A stretch of 64,000 nt of DNA, taken from positions 1,417,501 through 1,481,500 of the forward strand of contig NZ_FXYE01000002.1 of NCBI RefSeq assembly GCF_900184935.1. The letters run 5' to 3'. Shown here piece after piece: positions 55,518 to 64,000 of this stretch (positions are counted from its first letter, which is position 1; each line of letters starts with the position of its first letter). The translations under genes and the position numbers were made by a program. The DNA comes from Actibacterium lipolyticum. Its GTDB lineage: Bacteria > Pseudomonadota > Alphaproteobacteria > Rhodobacterales > Rhodobacteraceae. The notes under the pieces were generated by a model, which saw only the letters and a program-made list of their open reading frames with translations, did no database searches and had not been told where the DNA came from.

Positions 55518-56693
55518 ATGACCGGGATCGTAATACTTAGCGGCGCACGTACAGCTATTGGCACATTCGGCGGGGCCTTGGCGGGCACACCAACCGTTGA
55601 ACTGGGTTCCACAGTTGCCAAAGCCGCGCTGGAACGCGCCGGCGTCGAAGGCGGCCAAATTGGCCACGTCGTTTTCGGCAACGTCATCAACACCGAACCG
55701 CGCGATATGTATCTTGGCCGCATGGCCGCGATGGGCGCCGGGGTTCCCGAAACCACGCCAGCGATGAACGTGAACCGCCTGTGTGGTTCAGGGGCGCAGG
55801 CGATCGTTTCGGTCGTACAGTCTCTAATGCTGGGCGATGCCGACTTTGGCCTTGCCGGTGGCGCCGAAAACATGAGCCGCTCTCCTTACATCCTGCCCGC
55901 TGCTCGCTGGGGGCAAAAGATGGGCGATGTTGGCGCGCAGGACATGATGCTTGGCACGCTTCAGTGCCCGTTTGGCAGCGGCCACATGGGTGTCACTGCT
56001 GAAAACGTAGCCGCCGCACATGGCATCAGCCGCGCCGATCAAGACGCTTTTGCACTGGAGAGCCAGAACCGCGCCGCCAACGCCATCGAAGCAGGGCTGT
56101 TCAAAGAACAAATCGTCCCGGTCGAGGTGCGCGTAAAGCGCGACATGGTCGCCTTTGATACGGACGAACATCCCAAGACAACCTCGGCCGAAGCGTTGGC
56201 CGGGCTGCGTCCTGCGTTCCAGAAAGACGGCACCGTGACCGCAGGCAACGCTTCGGGCATCAACGACGGGGCCGCCGCCCTTGTGCTGGCCCGCGAAGAC
56301 GCCGCCGAAGCCGCCGGCCTAACAGCGCGCGCCCGCGTGATTGGCTATGCCCACGCCGGGGTTGGCCCAGAGGTGATGGGCATTGGCCCCGTGCCAGCCG
56401 TGCGCAACCTGCTTGCCCGTACCGGCCTGTCGGCAAGCGACTTTGATGTGATCGAATCCAACGAAGCCTTCGCGGCACAAGCCCTTGCCGTCAGCAAAGA
56501 GCTTGGCCTTGATCCGGCAAAGGTGAACCCCAACGGCGGCGCAATCGCGCTGGGTCATCCGGTTGGCGCGACCGGAGCCCTGATCACCGTCAAAGCCCTG
56601 CACGAGCTTGAACGTATCGGCGGAAAGCGCGCGTTGATCACCATGTGCATTGGTGGCGGCCAAGGTATCGCATTGGCGATCGAACGGGTCTAA
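55518..56693 (+). CDS. Acetyl-CoA C-acyltransferase (thiolase)
   Basis: Thiolase of 391 residues catalysing reversible acyl-CoA + acetyl-CoA condensation/cleavage, for beta-oxidation or polyhydroxyalkanoate precursors. The nucleophilic Cys89 lies in [10 protein letters not shown], the catalytic His in GHPVGATGA and the second Cys in [20 protein letters not shown] is also standard. It resembles BktB/PhaA-type enzymes, but chain-length preference is not readable. The downstream hairpin suggests it ends the transcript begun at the MarR gene. Confidence 0.93.
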   Translation: MTGIVILSGARTAIGTFGGALAGTPTVELGSTVAKAALERAGVEGGQIGHVVFGNVINTEPRDMYLGRMAAMGAGVPETTPAMNVNRLCGSGAQAIVSVVQSLMLGDADFGLAGGAENMSRSPYILPAARWGQKMGDVGAQDMMLGTLQCPFGSGHMGVTAENVAAAHGISRADQDAFALESQNRAANAIEAGLFKEQIVPVEVRVKRDMVAFDTDEHPKTTSAEALAGLRPAFQKDGTVTAGNASGINDGAAALVLAREDAAEAAGLTARARVIGYAHAGVGPEVMGIGPVPAVRNLLARTGLSASDFDVIESNEAFAAQALAVSKELGLDPAKVNPNGGAIALGHPVGATGALITVKALHELERIGGKRALITMCIGGGQGIALAIERV

Positions 56694-56701
56694 ACGCCCA
56701 A

Positions 56702-56727
56702 AACGCCGCCGGTTTCACGGCGGCGTT
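56702..56727 (+). terminator. Hairpin after the thiolase gene
   Basis: AACGCCGCC-GGTTTCAC-GGCGGCGTT is a perfect 9-bp stem 8 bp after the stop. The U-run is weak (AACCCTGTTTT), so the terminator call is moderate. Confidence 0.65.
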
Positions 56728-56787
56728 AACCCTGTTTTCACCCTGTTGCTTTTGACTGACCTCTACACCCCGGTGGCAGAGGTCCGC

Positions 56788-59367
56788 ATGATTCTTGAGA
56801 AAAAACTGGCAGAAGAGCGACGCGCAAGGTTGGCCGCTGAACGCCTGCTGGAGCAAAAAAGCCGGGAACTTTTCGATGCAAATCGCAAACTGTCGGTCCA
56901 CGCGCGGCATCTAAGTGATGAAATCGTCGAGACAAAGCAACAGGCCGAAGCCCTGCGAGGGATGAACAATCAGGTTCAGGCCGAACTAGAGGTCGTAACC
57001 CACGCTGTCGCCATCGCGGAACGGCGGCTGTGGGATTCGCTTGAAACCATCCGTGACGGGTTCGCGGTGTTCGATTCCGACGGGCGCATGGCCGCCGCCA
57101 ACCGCGCCTATCTGTCAATTTTTGACGGCCTCGAAGATGTCACTCTTGGTGTGCGATACGATGACGTCGCCCGGCTAATCGCCGAAGAAGGCATCGTCGA
57201 TACCGAAGGGGAAAGCCTTTCATCCTGGATCGAAGGGATGCGCGCCCGCTGGCAGCTGGACCCCATTCCTGATCGCGTTATCCGGCTGTGGAACGGCCAA
57301 TATGTGAAACTGATCGACAGGCGCACCCCCGGTGGGGACATCGTGTCGCTAAACTTGAACATCACCGAAATGATGCGGATGTGGGCCGCGGTTGAGGCGA
57401 TCCCCGACGGGTTCGTTCTTTATGACCGCGAGGACCGGATGGTGATGTGCAACGAACATTACCGCGAAATCTACAGCCAAAGTGCGCCCGCAATGAAACC
57501 CGGCGCAACCTTCGAAGAAATCCTGCGGTATGGTCTCGATCGCGGCCAATATGTCGATGCAATCGGTCGCGAGGAAGACTGGCTGTCAGAACGGCTGACC
57601 CGCCACCAAAAAGCCAACGGAGTGATTGAACAAGAGCTTGGCGATGGCCGTTGGCTGCGCATTCTTGAACAGCGCACCCCCGATGGTGGCTTGGTCGGCC
57701 TGCGCGTGGACATCACCGAACAAAAACGACAGCAGCAGGCGCTGGAAGAAGCCCGCATCGCAGCCGAGGCCGCCAACCGCGCGAAATCAGCGTTCCTTGC
57801 GAATATGAGCCACGAACTGCGCACGCCAATGAATGGCGTCGTTGGGATGGCCGACCTTCTTTGTGACACCACGCTAAGTGACGAACAGCGCCTCTATGCC
57901 GAAACGATCCGAAATTCGGGCGAGGCCCTTCTGACCCTGCTGAATGACGTCTTGGACTATTCCAAGATCGAGGCTGAAAAGCTTCGCCTGCATCCCGAAC
58001 CCTTTGATTTGGAACGCGCGATTCACGAGGTGGTGATGCTGCTGCAAGCCACAGCGCAAGACAAATCCCTAGAGCTGTTCATCGACTATGACATGTTTCA
58101 GCCCACGCGCTTTACCGGTGATCGTGGCCGCATCCGCCAAATACTTACCAACCTTGTCGGCAACGCCGTCAAATTCACCGAACACGGGCACGTCCTTGTG
58201 CGCGTCGTTGGGTTGGAATCAGATCAGCCCGGGCATCAGCAAATTCACATCACTGTCGAAGACACCGGCATTGGCATCGCGCAGGAAATGCAAGCGCATA
58301 TCTTTGGCGAATTCAACCAAGTCGAAGACCAGCAAAACCGCAAGTTCGAAGGAACCGGCCTTGGCCTTGCCATCTCGCGCCAGCTGGTGGAGCTGATGGG
58401 TGGGGAAATCTGGTTGGAATCCGAAAAGGGGAAAGGCGCGTGTTTTGGCATACGCCTGACGCTGCCGATCGCCGAAGACAGCGACGAAGGGCCCGTTACC
58501 CTAACACCTAAACTAAAGCGCGTGCTGGTCGTCGATGACCAAGAAATTAACCGCACCGTTCTGGACCGGCAGTTGGGCCAAATGGGGTTGGAGGTTATCT
58601 TGCACCGTTCCGCCGAACTGGCCCTAAGCGCGTGGGATGAAATCGGCCCCGTTGGTCTGGTGATCACCGACCAAAACATGCCCGGCCTCAACGGCGACGA
58701 ATTTGCCCAAGCGCTGCGTGCCAGGGGATGTTCGGTTCCGATCCTTGTTCTAAGCTCTAACCCAGCCACGATGCGCAACGCCGCCGCGCAAGAGGCCGTT
58801 GATCTGGTGATGAGCAAACCGGTCCTGCGGCGTGGTTTGTACGAAGCCATCAACGGGTTGATCGACGCCCAGCCAGAAAAAGCACCGCCAACCCAGCTTC
58901 CGCCCCCGGCGCCAACGACGAACCGAAAGATGCGAATACTCGCCGCTGAAGACAATAAAACCAACCGGTTGGTATTCTCAAAAATGGTTAAGTCGCTGGA
59001 AATTGACCTGACTTTTGCCAACAACGGGTTGCTTGCTGTCGAAGCGTTTCGCGCACAACGGCCTGACTTGATCTTTATGGATATTTCGATGCCAGAAATG
59101 GACGGAAAGGACGCGACCCGCGCCATCCGCGCCTTAGAGGCAAAAGCCGGCACCGCCCCAGTGCCCATCGTTGCCCTTACCGCGCACGCCCTAGAAGGGG
59201 ACGCGGAAGAAATACTGGCCGCCGGCCTTGATCACTATTTGACAAAACCACTTCGAAAAGACGCGATCGTGAAGCTCGTTCGTGACCTCTGCCCGGCGGG
59301 ATGCGTTCCCCCTGTTGCCGAAACGCCGCCGCAACCGGTTGAGGCCGGCGCGCTTCACGGATCGTGA
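56788..59367 (+). CDS. Hybrid sensor histidine kinase with two PAS-like and two receiver domains
   Basis: Soluble hybrid kinase of 859 residues. The ATG at 56788 follows AGAGG. An N-terminal coiled coil (1-80) leads to two PAS-like domains (about 82-195 and 200-310), HisKA with His342 in NMSHELRTPMNG, HATPase (about 440-562; N-box NLVGNAVKF, G-boxes DTGIGIA and GTGLGLA), and two receivers with Asp628 (ITDQNMPG) and Asp765 (FMDISMPE), joined by a Pro-rich linker. There are no membrane helices, so the signal is cytosolic. No cognate response regulator or Hpt is adjacent. Stands alone, convergent with yaaA. Confidence 0.93.
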   Translation: MILEKKLAEERRARLAAERLLEQKSRELFDANRKLSVHARHLSDEIVETKQQAEALRGMNNQVQAELEVVTHAVAIAERRLWDSLETIRDGFAVFDSDGRMAAANRAYLSIFDGLEDVTLGVRYDDVARLIAEEGIVDTEGESLSSWIEGMRARWQLDPIPDRVIRLWNGQYVKLIDRRTPGGDIVSLNLNITEMMRMWAAVEAIPDGFVLYDREDRMVMCNEHYREIYSQSAPAMKPGATFEEILRYGLDRGQYVDAIGREEDWLSERLTRHQKANGVIEQELGDGRWLRILEQRTPDGGLVGLRVDITEQKRQQQALEEARIAAEAANRAKSAFLANMSHELRTPMNGVVGMADLLCDTTLSDEQRLYAETIRNSGEALLTLLNDVLDYSKIEAEKLRLHPEPFDLERAIHEVVMLLQATAQDKSLELFIDYDMFQPTRFTGDRGRIRQILTNLVGNAVKFTEHGHVLVRVVGLESDQPGHQQIHITVEDTGIGIAQEMQAHIFGEFNQVEDQQNRKFEGTGLGLAISRQLVELMGGEIWLESEKGKGACFGIRLTLPIAEDSDEGPVTLTPKLKRVLVVDDQEINRTVLDRQLGQMGLEVILHRSAELALSAWDEIGPVGLVITDQNMPGLNGDEFAQALRARGCSVPILVLSSNPATMRNAAAQEAVDLVMSKPVLRRGLYEAINGLIDAQPEKAPPTQLPPPAPTTNRKMRILAAEDNKTNRLVFSKMVKSLEIDLTFANNGLLAVEAFRAQRPDLIFMDISMPEMDGKDATRAIRALEAKAGTAPVPIVALTAHALEGDAEEILAAGLDHYLTKPLRKDAIVKLVRDLCPAGCVPPVAETPPQPVEAGALHGS

Positions 59368-59397
59368 CAGGCACGGCGCCAAATCGAACCTTGTTGA

Positions 59398-60174
59398 TCA
59401 GGTTTCCGGGTAATCGCGCAAAAAGACCCACCGGTCCCCTTCGGACATGCCCGCGTTAAACCGATAGCCACCGGTATCAAATTCCTTGATGCTTTCGGCA
59501 TCTGTCAGGCGGCGTTCGATGATGAACCGCGCCATCGCACCGCGCGCCTTTTTCGCAAAGAAGCTGACGATTTTCGCCTGACCGTTCCGTTCTTCCATAA
59601 AGACCGGCGTGATCGTGCGCAGGTTCAGCGCATCCAAAGCGACCGCGCCAAAATATTCCTGGCTGGCGCAATTGATCAAAACATCGCTTTGCGCCTCCGC
59701 CGCCGCCTTGTTCAGCGCCAGTGAAATCTGATCGCCCCAGTATTCGTACAGGGATTTGCCGCGATCCGTTTTCAGACGACTGCCCATTTCCAACCGGTAA
59801 GGCTGAATCGCATCCAACGGGCGCAACAATCCGTAAAGGCCAGACAGAATGCGCAGATGATCCTGTGCCCAACGCAAATCGTCATCGCCAAGCGTGCCCG
59901 CCTCTAGGCCGGTATACGTGTCACCGGCAAAGGTAAGCGCCGCGGCTTTTGCGTTTTCAGGGGTCGAGGATGGCGCGAAATCGGCGAAGCGTTCGGCGTT
60001 CAGCTTGGCCAGATTTTCACTGATGCTCATCAGCTTTTGCAGCTCTGGCACCGTCAGATCGCGGGCAAATTTTGCAAGGTGGTTCGCATCTTCCTGAAAT
60101 GCGGGCAGCGTCGGCGACACCCCTTCGACCGCATTCATATCCAGTTTCTTCGCAGGAGAGATTACGACCAGCAT
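59398..60174 (-). CDS. yaaA: Peroxide stress protein YaaA
   Basis: YaaA/DUF328 protein of 258 residues; in E. coli it lowers free intracellular iron and limits Fenton damage during peroxide stress. Diagnostic segments are MLVVISPAKKLD at the N-terminus, the YTGLEAGTL-type block, YGLLRPLDAIQPYRLEMG, and the C-terminal ARGAMARFIIERRL. Length matches the family. It is on the same strand as recQ, 62 bp downstream of it, possibly as part of the same transcript. Confidence 0.95.
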   Translation of the reverse strand: MLVVISPAKKLDMNAVEGVSPTLPAFQEDANHLAKFARDLTVPELQKLMSISENLAKLNAERFADFAPSSTPENAKAAALTFAGDTYTGLEAGTLGDDDLRWAQDHLRILSGLYGLLRPLDAIQPYRLEMGSRLKTDRGKSLYEYWGDQISLALNKAAAEAQSDVLINCASQEYFGAVALDALNLRTITPVFMEERNGQAKIVSFFAKKARGAMARFIIERRLTDAESIKEFDTGGYRFNAGMSEGDRWVFLRDYPET

Positions 60175-60236
60175 GTGCCATCCTTCTTGTTCTTCAGCTG
60201 CGCAACCTAGCAGAGGGCATCGTGACGTCCAGCCCG

Positions 60237-62279
60237 TTAAGCCTCTTGCAGAACCTGTAAAAACGCCGCGCCAAAACGTTCAGCGCGCCGGTCGCCCAAC
60301 AAACGTTCAAGCGCGGGCAGGTCACGCGGGCGCATCTCGGCCACCTTTGCCAAAAGCGAGGCCGAACAACTCAGCGGTTTATCAATGCCATCTGGCCCGC
60401 GCGACAGGTCAGATTGCACGGCCAGAAGTTGGTCAAACAACGCACCCTTTTCCTGCCCGGCCAACTTGCGCCGCGATGGGTGAACCCGCGCCGCTGTTTC
60501 GCCGGTTATAACGGCCAGAAAATCCGCGCCGTAACGTTCCAACTTTTTCGCGCCGACGCCGCTGATACGGGCCATATCGTCCAGTGTCTGAGGGCGGGTT
60601 TCGGCCATTTCGATCAATGTGCGATCATTGAAAATGACATAGGCGGGAACCTTCGCCGTTTCGGCAAAGGCGCGGCGTTTGGCCTTTAGGGCCGACAACA
60701 GCGGCGCATCCTCGTCAGAGACAAGCGCCTTCACGGCCGGGCGACTGCCACGCGCTTTTTGGATGGTGTCGTTGCGCAGCTCAATCCGCGCCTCGTCCCG
60801 CAGGATGGGGCGGGCCGCTTCGGTCATGCGCAACGCGCCGTGGCGTTCGGGGTCGGGGCGCACAAGGTCGTGGCCCATCATTTGCCGGAAAATCGCCTGC
60901 CATTGGCGGCGGTCATATTCACGGCCAACGTTAAAGGTTGGCAGTTCGTCGTGCCTGCGGGCTTTGACCTTGTCGGTTTCGTTACCAATCAGGATATCGA
61001 TCAGGTGTCCCGACCCGAAATATTCGCCCGTGCGCAAAATCGCCGACAGTGCCTTGCGAACAGCCACGGTACCATCAAACACCTCGGCGGGGCGGTCGCA
61101 CAGATCACATTTGCCGCAAGGTTCCGCCTGTTCACCAAAATAGGCCAACAGGGTTTGACGGCGGCATTTCAACGCCTCGGCCAGCCCAAGCAGCGCATTC
61201 AGGCGGGCGTGATCAGCGGCACGGCGTTCAGGTGGGGCAAGGCTTTCGTCGATCTGCGAACGGCGCAGGCGGATATCATCGGGGCCATATAGGGTCAGCG
61301 TTTCAGCCGGGGCACCGTCACGGCCCGCGCGACCGATTTCCTGATAATACCCTTCGATCGACTTGGGCAGATCGGCATGGGCGACCCAGCGAATGTCGGG
61401 CTTGTCCACACCCATCCCAAAGGCGACCGTGGCAACGACAATCAGGCCGTCTTCTTGTTGGAAACGCGTTTCCACCTCGCGGCGCGGTCCGGCCTCCATC
61501 CCGCCGTGATAGTGACAGGCGGAATGCCCAGCCTCGCGCAGGGCACCGGCCAAGCCTTCGGTTTTCGCTCGGGTGCCGCAATAGACGATCCCCGATTGCC
61601 CGTTGCGCGCGGCGGCGAAGTCCAAGATTTGACGGCGGGGGCTGTTCTTAACCTCGAACGCCAGATGGATGTTGGGCCGGTCAAAGCCCCGCAGGAATGT
61701 TGACGGGGTGACGCCATCAAACAGGCGGTTAACGATTTCAACTTGGGTTTCGGCATCCGCCGTGGCGGTGAAAGCGGCCAGTGGCACATCCAACGCGCGG
61801 CGCAGATCACCGATGCGCAAGTAATCAGGGCGGAAATCGTGGCCCCATTGGCTGACGCAATGGGCTTCGTCCACTGCGATGAAACTGACCCCGACCCGCC
61901 GCAACAAGTTGAGTGTCCCGCCCGAGGCAAGCCGTTCAGGCGCCATATACAGCAGCTTCAACTCTCCGGCGTCGAGAGCGCGAAACACTTCATCGGTTTC
62001 TTCTTCGGTATTGCCAGATGTCAGCGCGCCCGCCGCAACGCCCGCCTCGCGCAAGCCGCGCACTTGGTCCCGCATCAGGGCAATCAGCGGTGAAATCACC
62101 ACCGTCACCCCATCGCGGCACAGCGCGGGCAATTGAAAGCAAAGGGATTTACCGCCGCCCGTTGGCATAATCGCCAGCGTGTTTTCACCCGCCGTTACGG
62201 CATCGACAATTTCAGCCTGCCCGGGGCGAAAGCCCGAGAATCCGAAAATAGCGGCAAGAAGTTCTTCTGCGCGGTTCAT
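60237..62279 (-). CDS. recQ: ATP-dependent DNA helicase RecQ
   Basis: 3'-to-5' helicase of recombination and fork repair. The 680-residue protein has Walker A MPTGGGKSLCFQ, DEAH in VDEAHCVSQWGHDFRPDY, motif VI QEIGRAGRDG, the RQC zinc region with four Cys (KCRRQ then GKCDLCDR) and a C-terminal HRDC domain (LSALKAKRRAFAETAKVPAYVIFNDRTLIEMA). The ATG at 62279 is separated by only 4 bp from a long hairpin whose stem covers its upstream region. All helicase motifs look intact. Confidence 0.95.
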   Translation of the reverse strand: MNRAEELLAAIFGFSGFRPGQAEIVDAVTAGENTLAIMPTGGGKSLCFQLPALCRDGVTVVISPLIALMRDQVRGLREAGVAAGALTSGNTEEETDEVFRALDAGELKLLYMAPERLASGGTLNLLRRVGVSFIAVDEAHCVSQWGHDFRPDYLRIGDLRRALDVPLAAFTATADAETQVEIVNRLFDGVTPSTFLRGFDRPNIHLAFEVKNSPRRQILDFAAARNGQSGIVYCGTRAKTEGLAGALREAGHSACHYHGGMEAGPRREVETRFQQEDGLIVVATVAFGMGVDKPDIRWVAHADLPKSIEGYYQEIGRAGRDGAPAETLTLYGPDDIRLRRSQIDESLAPPERRAADHARLNALLGLAEALKCRRQTLLAYFGEQAEPCGKCDLCDRPAEVFDGTVAVRKALSAILRTGEYFGSGHLIDILIGNETDKVKARRHDELPTFNVGREYDRRQWQAIFRQMMGHDLVRPDPERHGALRMTEAARPILRDEARIELRNDTIQKARGSRPAVKALVSDEDAPLLSALKAKRRAFAETAKVPAYVIFNDRTLIEMAETRPQTLDDMARISGVGAKKLERYGADFLAVITGETAARVHPSRRKLAGQEKGALFDQLLAVQSDLSRGPDGIDKPLSCSASLLAKVAEMRPRDLPALERLLGDRRAERFGAAFLQVLQEA

Positions 62280-62283
62280 TGGG

Positions 62284-62328
62284 CCTGTGGGATTATTGCT
62301 GCTCGATTTTTTCGAACAATCCCACAGG
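62284..62328 (-). repeat. 11-bp perfect inverted repeat at the recQ translation start
   Basis: CCTGTGGGATT (62284-62294) is mirrored by AATCCCACAGG (62318-62328) across a 23-nt loop with a T6 run and a TTCGAA core. It lies between the YggT-family stop and the recQ ATG, both on the minus strand. It may end transcription of the former, bury the recQ ribosome site, or be an operator. Confidence 0.6.
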
Positions 62329-62349
62329 AGGATTCAGGCGGCAAGCCCC

Positions 62350-62637
62350 TCAGGCAAAGGCGTAGAGGTTATTTCCGATGATAATCCGCAATGCATAGAT
62401 CGCGACCAGCACAATCAGCGGCGCCAGATCAAGCCCGCCGGTGTTCGGCAACGCGTTTCGAATTGGGCCATAGATGGGTTCTAAAATGCGGTTCAACCCA
62501 TCCCACAGCTGCGCGACCAGCGGCTGACGCAGGTTCAGAACCTGAAAACTGATAAGCCAGCTCATGATGATATGGGCGATGATGATGAACCAGACGATAT
62601 CAAGGATCAGAAGCAGGATCTGCATAAGCGATTGCAT
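62350..62637 (-). CDS. YggT-family membrane protein
   Basis: A small two-helix inner-membrane protein of 95 residues from the ATG at 62637; an extended frame to 62706 is not family-like. The first hydrophobic stretch (LMQILLLILDIVWFIIIAHIIMSWL) and the second (LAPLIVLVAIYALRIII) flank the conserved loop RILEPIYGPIRNALP, the YggT signature. Homologues have been linked to osmotic tolerance and, near cell-division genes, to septum function; no role can be assigned here. It precedes recQ on the same strand. Confidence 0.88.
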   Translation of the reverse strand: MQSLMQILLLILDIVWFIIIAHIIMSWLISFQVLNLRQPLVAQLWDGLNRILEPIYGPIRNALPNTGGLDLAPLIVLVAIYALRIIIGNNLYAFA

Positions 62638-62772
62638 GGGCGCGGGTCTTTCATTGCCAACAGTTGCGGAACACAGGTAAGGGCACATGCCCCGTGTGGC
62701 AACCACCTAACGCAGCGTTCATATTGACGCCGCGCCGCACTGCGGCACGTTGGCCGATAAAGGAGCCGCCCG

Positions 62773-63300
62773 ATGTATCCGTTTATCCGCCTATTCAAAG
62801 AAATGATCATTCACCGCAACGCCCCGGCGATGCCTTTGGATGGAACGCATGTATCCCACCACATCTGCTGGCCTTGGGATTTGGACCTGTGGAACGAATT
62901 GAACAACGGGCGCACACTGACGCTGTATGATCTGGGACGGATGCCCGCAGCCCGGCGCGTTGGGTTGTTAAAGACCCTAATGCAGCAGAAATGGGGGATG
63001 ACGATGGCCGGCGTGACTGTTCGGTATCGTCGCCGCGTGCGGATGTTCGACCGGTTGGAAATGCGCACGCGCTTCGTCGGCGCGGACAAAAGGTTTATCT
63101 ATATCGACCAAACGATGTGGAAAAAGGGCGAATGCTCCAGCCAAGCCGTTTATCGCGTCGCCGTGACGGGGCCGGACGGAATCGTGCCAACAGAAAAGTT
63201 GATCGAGGCGATGGGCGCAGAAAAGCTGCCCGATTTGCCCGGCTGGATCCAAACCTGGATAGAAGCAGAAGCGCAACGCCCCTGGCCACCCGCGCGATAA
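62773..63300 (+). CDS. Acyl-CoA thioesterase-like hotdog-fold protein
   Basis: A 175-residue protein of the thioesterase (THEM6-like/4HBT-related) type. The ATG follows AGGAG. Visible are the central-helix segment NNGRTLTLYDLGR, characteristic of this subgroup, and the strand pairs VTVRYRRRVRMFDRLEMRTRFVGADKRFIYIDQTMW. A catalytic Asp in WDLDLWNELNNG is the usual position. The acyl substrate is unknown. Divergent from the YggT-family gene, followed by a permease on the same strand. Confidence 0.85.
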   Translation: MYPFIRLFKEMIIHRNAPAMPLDGTHVSHHICWPWDLDLWNELNNGRTLTLYDLGRMPAARRVGLLKTLMQQKWGMTMAGVTVRYRRRVRMFDRLEMRTRFVGADKRFIYIDQTMWKKGECSSQAVYRVAVTGPDGIVPTEKLIEAMGAEKLPDLPGWIQTWIEAEAQRPWPPAR

Positions 63301-63369
63301 GCCCCCACAAAGCTTGCGCGCCCCTGAATTAACGGGTCATATCGGCCATAACAAAACAGGGGCAAAAGC

Positions 63370-64000
63370 ATGGAACACGTGTCGGCGAAACGGCGCATTT
63401 GGGGCTGGTTTTTCTTTGATTGGGCCAGTCAGCCTTATAACACCCTGCTTTTGACTTTCATCTTTGCGCCCTACGTCAAGGAAATGGTCGGTGATGGCTC
63501 CCAAGCGCAGGCCGCTTGGGGGTATGGCGTTGGTGCGGCCGGGCTTATCATTGCGTTTCTCGCGCCGGTGCTGGGCGCAATCGCCGACCGGTCAGGTGGC
63601 CGGATGCGGTTTATCTGGATCTTCTCTCTTCTTTATGTGGTCGGGTCGGGCGCTTTGTGGCTGGCAACACCGAATGATTTCAACATCACGCTGGTTCTGA
63701 TCTTTTTCGGGATCGGCCTGATCGGGATGGAATTTGCCACGATCTTTACCAATGCGATGCTGCCGGGCCTTGGCACGAAAAAGGAAATCGGCGGGATTTC
63801 CGGCACCGGCTGGGCGCTGGGGTATGTTGGTGGCGTTTTCGCACTGATCCTGATGCTGGCGCTGTTCGCCGAAAGCTCTTCCACCGGGAAAACCCTGATC
63901 GGGATCGACCCTATCTTTGGTCTGGATGCATCGCAGCGCGAAGGCACGCGTGCGGTTGGCCCGTTCACCGCTATCTGGTTTGCCATCTTTATGATCCCGT
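63370..64000 (+). CDS. MFS/UMF1-type permease, C-terminus beyond window edge
   Basis: N-terminal 210 residues of a major-facilitator-type transporter resembling the UMF1/Atg22-like family of bacterial permeases. The opening WGWFFFDWASQPYNTLLLTFIFAPY is the family signature. Helices continue with AAGLIIAFLAPVLGAIADRSGGR and IWIFSLLYVVGSGALWLAT. The ATG at 63370 is preceded by AGGGG. The frame is open to the end of the window; the family usually has about 450-500 residues. The substrate is unknown. Confidence 0.88.
   Translation, partial: MEHVSAKRRIWGWFFFDWASQPYNTLLLTFIFAPYVKEMVGDGSQAQAAWGYGVGAAGLIIAFLAPVLGAIADRSGGRMRFIWIFSLLYVVGSGALWLATPNDFNITLVLIFFGIGLIGMEFATIFTNAMLPGLGTKKEIGGISGTGWALGYVGGVFALILMLALFAESSSTGKTLIGIDPIFGLDASQREGTRAVGPFTAIWFAIFMIP

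Noticed and set aside
1-64000. CRISPR arrays, insertion sequences, prophage or integrase genes
   Set aside because: No regularly spaced repeats, transposase motifs or flanking target duplications were seen; the gene content is housekeeping and transport throughout.

Overview
The window looks like chromosomal DNA of a marine alphaproteobacterium of the Rhodobacterales (Roseobacter-type). This rests on gene content and order: a betICBA cluster divergent from choXWV, a frcRBCAK fructose-uptake cluster, an rsfS-rlmH region followed by gpmI-envC-ctpA-rppH genes, a serB/serC-serA cluster with a serC-type leader, and dapE/dapD neighbourhoods. The species cannot be named from this evidence. Coding density is high, many start and stop codons overlap (ATGA or GTGA), and I see no rRNA, tRNA, CRISPR, IS element or prophage.

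Layout. 1-651: the 5' part of pgm, cut by the window edge. 798-8971: choline and choline-O-sulfate uptake and conversion to glycine betaine, with betICBA on minus, choXWV on plus and a candidate BetI operator between them. 8964-14056: fructose ABC transporter and kinase (frcBCAK, minus) divergent from a ROK repressor (frcR), with a strong inverted repeat between. 14086-19805: a four-gene minus-strand operon encoding an exosortase fused to an EpsI-like domain, one VIT/VWA surface protein with a PEP-CTERM-like tail, a response regulator and a sensor kinase. Promoter-proximal 11-bp-phased repeats suggest autoregulation. This is the most interesting system here. 19905-28335: an EamA permease, leuB, a LysR regulator and NAD-epimerase pair, a secreted EEP-fold hydrolase with a membrane protein, and leuCD. 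28430-30765: an MscS channel, then rsfS-rlmH behind a promoter, a leader and a possible 19-codon upstream ORF that overlaps the rsfS start.

30762-33202: a hypothetical protein, a DUF481-type outer-membrane protein and a second LysR. 33444-38452: gpmI, an EnvC-like factor, an S41 protease, rppH and a secreted Cys-rich protein, probably one transcription unit. 38503-46423: a lytic transglycosylase, RNase R, a GNAT, dapE, an ionotropic-glutamate-receptor-like channel in opposite orientation, a small protein and dapD. 46513-50294: a LOG-family protein, rlmN, an IalB-family protein and a R. etli-type asparaginase. 50291-54154: the serine pathway (serB divergent from serC-serA). 54231-64000: a Ser/Thr-phosphatase-like metallophosphoesterase, a MarR regulator, a thiolase, a hybrid histidine kinase, yaaA, recQ, a YggT-family protein, a thioesterase and the start of a UMF1-type MFS permease.

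All statements come from reading the sequence. No database searches or structure predictions were run. Family assignments rest on motifs and remembered family architecture, and start codons were adjusted where Shine-Dalgarno sites or gene overlaps argued for it.
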